Source: a bacterium
Lineage (GTDB): Bacteria; Acidobacteriota; Polarisedimenticolia; Polarisedimenticolales; Polarisedimenticolaceae
Reading direction: 5' to 3'
Assembly: GCA_024226515.1 (NCBI GenBank)
Contig: JAAELQ010000292.1
Location: forward strand, 27,179 to 91,178
Length of the DNA: 64,000 bases
Shown here: positions 59,757-64,000 of the stretch, in pieces
Layout of the letters: each line of letters begins with the position of its first letter
Numbering within the stretch: the first letter of the stretch is position 1
Notes under the pieces: model-generated
What the model saw: only the letters and a program-made list of their open reading frames with translations
Databases searched by the model: none
Told to the model about the DNA's origin: nothing
Program-made: the position numbers and the translations under genes

Positions 59757-60113
59757 ATGATCAAGAAGATCGCATTCATCGGCCACCGTGTGCACGACAT
59801 CGAGCGCGCGAAGAAGTTCTACGCCGAGGTGCTCGGGCTGGAGAAAACGGCTGAGTACGAGGGCAAGTGGTGCGAATTCGACACGCCCGAGGGCAAGACG
59901 ATCGCACTCGACACGTTCTCACCCGAGGGCACGCCGCCCTACCTGGCGCTCGAGACCGACGACATCGAGGCCGAGGTCGCTCGGCTGAAACAGGCCGGCG
60001 TCGAGGTGCTGATGGACGTCCGGGACAACAAGGTCTGCAAGATGGCGATCGTCAAGGACAGCGAGGGCAACGGCCTGATGCTGCACGAGATCGCGCCGGA
60101 GCGCGCGAAGTAG
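59757..60113 (+). CDS. Glyoxalase/bleomycin-resistance (VOC) fold protein
   Basis: 118 residues from ATG 59757 after GGAAGGA. The VOC pattern is clear: IAFIGHRVHDIERAKKFYAE with the first metal His, CEFDTPEGKTIALDTF, LALETDDIEAEVARLKQAGV, and AIVKDSEGNGLMLHEI with the last Glu/His pair. Such proteins include glyoxalase I, dioxygenases and antibiotic-binding proteins; this short single-copy type acts as a dimer. The substrate is unknown. It stands alone between divergent and parallel neighbours. Confidence 0.9.
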   Translation: MIKKIAFIGHRVHDIERAKKFYAEVLGLEKTAEYEGKWCEFDTPEGKTIALDTFSPEGTPPYLALETDDIEAEVARLKQAGVEVLMDVRDNKVCKMAIVKDSEGNGLMLHEIAPERAK

Positions 60114-60198
60114 CCTGTGTCGGCAGCCCCCGGGGCCGGGGACGAAGTTGCCGCCGATCCTGACCGGTAGACCGGTCGGCTGTAGACTGTGTCGCGTG

Positions 60199-61944
60199 AT
60201 GAGTGACGCAAAGCGAAGTCGGACTCGGCTCGTCGCCGGAGCCCTGGTCGGCGCGATCCTGCATCTCACCGCGGGCTGCACGGCGGACGACCCGAACTCC
60301 CGGACGGCGCCGCCGGGCGACGCTCCGCAACTTGGCGGCCGGCTGGTCGTCGCCTTGACTGCCGACGTCGACTCCTGGAACCCGTACACCACGCACGAGC
60401 TGACCTCGGCGGGCATCCTCGAGCTGCTCTACCCGCGCCTGGTGCACGAGAGCGACGACGGAGGGTTCATCCCCTGGCTGGCCGAGCGCTGGGAGACCTC
60501 GACGGACGGACGGGAGCTGACCTTCCACCTGCGCCGGGACGCGGTGTGGTCGGACGGATCGGCGGTGACCTGCGACGACGTGCGCTTCACCCATCGGATC
60601 CAGCGCGCCGAGGAGCTGGCCTGGGCAGGCGCGTATCTGAAAGACCGAATTCTCGCCGTCGACTGCCCGGACCCGCGCACGGTCGTGTTCCGCTTCGACG
60701 CGGCGTACCCGAACCAGATGCTCGACGCGAACGACGACGCGATCGTGCCGGCGAGCTACGCCGCCGTTCCCCTCGCGGACTGGCCGTCCGAGGTCTGGGA
60801 GGATCGCATCGTCAGCTGCGGTCCGTTCCTCCTGGTGGGCGTGCGCCGCGGACAGGAAGCGATCCTCGAGCGCGACCCGCACTGGTGGGGCGCCGGCGAG
60901 ACGCATCTGGACCAGGTCGTGCTGCGCGTCTATGCCGACTCCGCGTCCGCCGTGAACCAGCTTCTCGAGGGTGACGTCGATCTGGTGGGCAAGCTGCCGC
61001 CGCTGCGCGCCGCCGAAGTCGAAGCACACGACGACCTGCAGTTGCTCGACCTCGCATCGCTGTCCTATACCTATCTCGGCTGGAACGCGCTCGAGCCGCA
61101 AGCCTACCGGAGCGACCGTCGTCGCCGAGGCTGCATGGACGAGGGCGGGTGCGACGAGTTCCCGGGCGAGATCTTGCGGCTACGGCGCTCGCACCCACAC
61201 CCGATCCTGTCGGACGCCGAAGTGCGCCGCGCGATCAGCCTGGCCATCGACCGCCGAGATCTGATCGACGGCCTCCTCTCGGGATACGGCCAGCCGGGCA
61301 GCTCACCGATCGCCTCGGCGCTGTGGGCCCACGACCCGTCGACGGCACTCGCCTTCGATCCGCGGGCGGCGGGCGCGCTGCTCGACCGGGCGGGCTGGGT
61401 CCGGACGTCCCCTGCCTCGACGCGCGAGAAGGACGGCACGCCGCTGGTGCTGCGGGCGATCATCAACGGCGAGAACCGGATGCGTCGCGAGATCCTTGAT
61501 CGGGTCGCCGCGTCGCTCGCCGGTGTGGGCGTCGTGCTCGAGGCCGAGATCCTTCCGCGCCGCGAGTTCGTCGTCCGCGCGCGCAACAAGCAGTTCGACG
61601 CCGTATTGAGCGGCTGGTGGGCCGGCACCCGGATCCAGCCCCAGGATCTGCTGCACACGCGCGCGGCGGCCGGCCGGGGGAACAACCTCGTCTCCTGGTC
61701 CACGCCGGAGTCCGACGAGCTGCTCGACCGGGGGGCGCGCGCGACGTCGCGCGACGAGGCGCTGCAGCACTGGCTCGCGTGGCAGAAGATCTTCCGCGAC
61801 GAGCAGCCGTTGTCGATCCTGTACGAAGAACGACGGCTGGTCGGTGTGAGCCGGCGCGTGCGCGGACCCGAACCATCGTATCTCAACCCGTACCTGGTGC
61901 TGCACCGCTGGTGGATCGCCGCGGAGAACACGGACACTCGCTGA
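60199..61944 (+). CDS. ABC importer substrate-binding lipoprotein, oligopeptide type
   Basis: 581 residues from ATG 60199. The lipobox LTAGC places the lipidated Cys near residue 27. The body is a family 5 (DppA/OppA) binding protein: LVVALTADVDSWNPYTTHEL, LAERWETSTDGRELTFHLR, VWSDGSAVTCDDVRF, and AEVRRAISLAIDRRDLI. An extra loop of about 30 residues with two cysteines (GCMDEGGCDEF) sits between YLGWN and the AIDR block. The permease genes follow with 1-base and 4-base overlaps. Ligand (peptides or other small molecules) unknown. Confidence 0.92.
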   Translation: MSDAKRSRTRLVAGALVGAILHLTAGCTADDPNSRTAPPGDAPQLGGRLVVALTADVDSWNPYTTHELTSAGILELLYPRLVHESDDGGFIPWLAERWETSTDGRELTFHLRRDAVWSDGSAVTCDDVRFTHRIQRAEELAWAGAYLKDRILAVDCPDPRTVVFRFDAAYPNQMLDANDDAIVPASYAAVPLADWPSEVWEDRIVSCGPFLLVGVRRGQEAILERDPHWWGAGETHLDQVVLRVYADSASAVNQLLEGDVDLVGKLPPLRAAEVEAHDDLQLLDLASLSYTYLGWNALEPQAYRSDRRRRGCMDEGGCDEFPGEILRLRRSHPHPILSDAEVRRAISLAIDRRDLIDGLLSGYGQPGSSPIASALWAHDPSTALAFDPRAAGALLDRAGWVRTSPASTREKDGTPLVLRAIINGENRMRREILDRVAASLAGVGVVLEAEILPRREFVVRARNKQFDAVLSGWWAGTRIQPQDLLHTRAAAGRGNNLVSWSTPESDELLDRGARATSRDEALQHWLAWQKIFRDEQPLSILYEERRLVGVSRRVRGPEPSYLNPYLVLHRWWIAAENTDTR

Positions 61945-62891
61945 TGCCGATGCTGGGGCAGCGCGTCGCCCAGGCGGCGGCGACCCTCGTCGCGGCCTTT
62001 CTGATCTGCTTCTTCCTGTTGCACGCGATGCCGGGCGATCCGCTCGACCGACTCGACTCGCCGCTGGTGCCGGCGCAGCAGGCCGAGCGCAACCGACAGG
62101 CTCTGGGGCTCGACCGACCGCTCGCGGAGCAGCTCACGCGGACGATCGGCTCCTACGCACGCGGCGATCTGGGCGTCTCGATCATCCACCGCCGATCGGT
62201 GGCGCGGGTGCTCGCCGAGGCGTTGCCTTACACCGCCTTGCTGGGGTGCGCGGCGCTGGGACTGGCTTACGGGACGGGAATCCCGCTGGCCCTTCTGCTG
62301 ATGACGCTCTCCGGCGCGTGGCGCCGCCGGCTGGATCCGTTGCTGCTGTCCGGCGCGATCGTTCCCCGATTCTGGTTCGCGGTGCTGCTGTTGCTGTTGT
62401 TGCACGGCGTGGCGGGCTGGCTGCCGGCATCGCATGCCTTCCCGGCCGGTGGCGGAGGAGCGATCGACCTTCTGCGCCACCTGATCCTCCCGGCGTTGTC
62501 GCTGGGAGTGCCCGCGTCGCTCGTCGTTTGCCGCTACGAGATGAGCCAGATGGAGGACGCCCTCGAGCAACCCCACGTGCGAACCGCCATGGCCCGCGGC
62601 CAGGGGGGACTCGCGCTGCTCGGTGGACACGTGCTGCGCCCGGCGATCGGTCCGGCAGTGGCCCTGTTCGGTCTGGACCTGCCGGCGCTGGTCTCGGGAG
62701 CGATCGTCGTCGAGGTCGTCTTCTCCTGGCCCGGCCTCGGTCGCATCACGGCCGAGTCCGTTCTCGAGTCCGATTATCCGCTGGCGCTGGCGGCCACGCT
62801 GCTGAACGCGTTGGTGGTCATCGTCGGTCGCTTCGTCGCGAGCTGGCTCTCGCGGGTCGCGGACCCGCGCCAGCGGGAGGCCCTGTCGTGA
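61944..62891 (+). CDS. ABC importer permease, DppB type
   Basis: 315 residues; ATG 61944 shares a base with the preceding stop. Six membrane helices and the typical start RVAQAAATLVAAFLICFFLL, HAMPGDPLDR, then the large loop and the EAA-like coupling motif around RTAMARGQGGLALLGGHV. ALFGLDLPALVSGAIVVE and FSWPGLGRITAESVLESDY are DppB signatures. It pairs with the DppC-type permease overlapping its stop. Confidence 0.92.
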   Translation: MPMLGQRVAQAAATLVAAFLICFFLLHAMPGDPLDRLDSPLVPAQQAERNRQALGLDRPLAEQLTRTIGSYARGDLGVSIIHRRSVARVLAEALPYTALLGCAALGLAYGTGIPLALLLMTLSGAWRRRLDPLLLSGAIVPRFWFAVLLLLLLHGVAGWLPASHAFPAGGGGAIDLLRHLILPALSLGVPASLVVCRYEMSQMEDALEQPHVRTAMARGQGGLALLGGHVLRPAIGPAVALFGLDLPALVSGAIVVEVVFSWPGLGRITAESVLESDYPLALAATLLNALVVIVGRFVASWLSRVADPRQREALS

Positions 62892-63868
62892 CGCCCCGCG
62901 GCCGCCTCGGAAGCTTGGCTCCTCCGCTGCTGCTGCTGAGCATCGTGCTGTCGGCGCTGGTCGCCGGCACCGCGCGCCCGCCCTCCGTCGCCGCCGCCGC
63001 CGCGCAACTGTTGCCGCCCGGCGCGCGGTGCGAGGAGCTGTCGCTGGCCGGGGGAGGCTTCGTTCGCGCGCGGGAGATCCTGCTTGATGACACCGGCGAA
63101 GGCGTGAGCGTTCGAACCGCGAACGGCTGGCGCGAGATCCCCACGGTGCAACCTGCCGGAGAGGTCACGACACGTCGGCTGTGGCTCGGCACCGATCAGC
63201 AGGGGCGCGACGTGCTCGCGCGGGCGCTGCGGGGGGCGCCGCTGTCCCTGTCGGTGGCACTGCTCGCCACACTCGTCGCCCTGACGCTCGGGACCGCGGT
63301 CGGGATGTGGATGGCGTTGTCCGGCGGCGCCACACAACGCCTGTTGCACGTCGCCACGGATGCGCTGCTCGGATTGCCGCGCCTGCTGCTGTTGTTGATG
63401 CTGGGTCTTGTGTTGCGCGGTTCACCGGGCGCCGTCGGGCTGGCGATCGGCCTCGCGGCCTGGCCGGAGTCGGCACGGCTGGTCGAGGCGGAGACGCGCG
63501 CGCTGCGGCATCGCCCGTTCAGCGCGGCGGCTCACGCCGCGGGCGCGGGGCGGCTGCGTCTGGCCTGGCGCCACCTGCTGCCCAACGTGGTTCCGCTGCT
63601 GGCCGTCGCCGCGCCGCTCGTCGCGACCGAGGCGATCCTGCTCGAGTCGACGCTGGCGTTTCTCGGTGTGCCAGGCGGGAGCCCGGCTTCCTGGGGGCGG
63701 ATGGTGGCCGAGGCTCAGCTGCTCTTGCCGCGCGGCTGGTCGCTGGCCCTGTTCCCCGGCTTGCTGCTCTGCCTCACCGCCGGCAGCGTTCACGCGCTAT
63801 CGCGGGCTGTTCGCCCAAGCCGACCCATCCACGTCAGCACCACGCCGGCGACTCGGAACGCCCCCTAG
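62888..63868 (+). CDS. ABC importer permease, DppC type
   Basis: 326 residues from GTG 62888 (GTGA overlap with the previous stop). WLGTDQQGRDVLARALRGA and SLSVALLATLVALTLGTAVG are DppC hallmarks; AGAGRLRLAWRHLLPNVVP is the coupling helix and LLESTLAFLGVPGGSPASWGRM the last conserved block. The N-terminal extracytoplasmic loop (residues 27-95) is longer than in E. coli DppC. The stop TAG at 63866-63868 abuts the inverted repeat of an insertion sequence, so the natural C-terminus may have been altered and the ATPase genes expected next are separated from the operon. Confidence 0.9.
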   Translation: MTPRGRLGSLAPPLLLLSIVLSALVAGTARPPSVAAAAAQLLPPGARCEELSLAGGGFVRAREILLDDTGEGVSVRTANGWREIPTVQPAGEVTTRRLWLGTDQQGRDVLARALRGAPLSLSVALLATLVALTLGTAVGMWMALSGGATQRLLHVATDALLGLPRLLLLLMLGLVLRGSPGAVGLAIGLAAWPESARLVEAETRALRHRPFSAAAHAAGAGRLRLAWRHLLPNVVPLLAVAAPLVATEAILLESTLAFLGVPGGSPASWGRMVAEAQLLLPRGWSLALFPGLLLCLTAGSVHALSRAVRPSRPIHVSTTPATRNAP

Positions 63869-64000
63869 CAGCCCGTTGAAAAACTCCCATCTCGCCGATC
63901 GAACGTTCGAGTAAAATCGATCCGAGAACGAGGAGGACTCCGATGTCGATGGGCCGTCGGGACCGAGAGAGTCAGTCGGAAATGTGGCTTGCGACGGACC
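63869..64000 (+). mobile_element. Left end of an insertion sequence
   Basis: CAGCCCGTTGAAAAACTC (63869-63886) directly follows the permease stop; its reverse complement, with TTTTTCAACGGGCTG, resembles terminal inverted repeats seen with many transposases. A transposase-like start codon follows at 63943 with a strong ribosome site. The other end lies beyond the window, so length and family cannot be given. Confidence 0.55.
63943..64000 (+). CDS. Transposase N-terminus (cut by window edge)
   Basis: ATG 63943 follows AGGAGG by six bases and reads MSMGRRDRESQSEMWLATD up to the edge. This resembles the start of DDE transposases that begin MGxRxRExQxxxW(V/L)AT. Only 19 residues are visible, so the call rests on this likeness and the inverted repeat upstream. 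The second ATG at 63949 is also possible. Confidence 0.5.
   Translation, partial: MSMGRRDRESQSEMWLATD

Overview
The window is GC-rich, densely coded bacterial chromosome with genes on both strands and no gap above 300 bases without a gene. No rRNA, tRNA or CRISPR array was seen. The gene content suggests a Gram-negative, heterotrophic soil or sediment bacterium: many large secreted proteins (two subtilases, two metalloproteases, beta-helix proteins), MopE and thrombospondin-type calcium repeats, a ClC channel, a HipBA pair, PPK2 kinases and lipoproteins. Acidobacteriota or a neighbouring uncultured phylum is a guess from this mix; no marker gene here settles it.

The main discovery is three genes in which an in-frame UGA sits at a redox-cysteine position and the reading frame continues into the rest of a recognisable protein. 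They are a membrane-anchored peroxiredoxin (33487-34293, U-P-F-C motif), a membrane-anchored thioredoxin-like protein (51989-52384, U-L-G-C motif), and a secreted DUF3179 protein with a C-terminal PDZ-like domain (57156-58472, W-U-P-L motif). Each UGA is followed by a perfect 5-6 bp hairpin whose loop begins 21-28 nt downstream and has G in its first two loop positions, as expected of a bacterial SECIS element. This points to a selenocysteine-decoding organism. The DUF3179 case may be undescribed, and its ribosome-binding site lies in the 3' arm of a 12-bp hairpin.

Layout. 1-4.0 kb: an envelope-glycan operon (methyltransferase fragment, GNAT/FemAB-like protein, GT2, GtrA, SGNH hydrolase). 4.0-8.7 kb: a subtilase, a DUF454 protein, and an arrestin-like/P-loop trio. 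8.7-10.7 kb: serA-serC. 10.9-17.3 kb: a VIT/VWA protein, an ECF-like sigma factor and a small protein, then a large Cys-rich secreted protein with an internal duplication. 17.3-18.1 kb: a PIN/Phd toxin-antitoxin pair beside a large palindrome. 18.1-23.1 kb: a class D beta-lactamase/polysaccharide deacetylase fusion, an SGNH hydrolase, a HEAT-repeat protein, and DUF2007 and J-domain-like proteins. 23.3-29.4 kb: an ADP-forming acyl-CoA synthetase and a second subtilase. 29.4-34.3 kb: a lipid redox cluster (acyltransferase, RetSat/CrtISO-like oxidoreductase, 3-beta-HSD-like and steroid-5-alpha-reductase-like proteins) ending in the seleno-peroxiredoxin. 34.3-40.5 kb: an M11-like metalloprotease and the hipB-hipA-ClC-yjbQ operon. 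40.7-49.3 kb: a GT-C glycosyltransferase, then a phosphate/polyphosphate island (P-loop/phosphoesterase fusion, Pit, DUF47, PstS-like, two PPK2). 49.4-60.1 kb: an FKBP, two beta-helix paralogues, two selenoproteins, tandem DUF4136 proteins, an M36-like protease and a glyoxalase-fold protein. 60.2-63.9 kb: an oligopeptide-type ABC importer (binding protein and two permeases), cut off at the right edge by the end of an insertion sequence.

Several secreted proteins share a C-terminal beta-sandwich module that ends in a Cys-containing tail. Together with the selenoproteins this suggests an organism that invests heavily in extracytoplasmic proteolysis and thiol/selenol redox chemistry.
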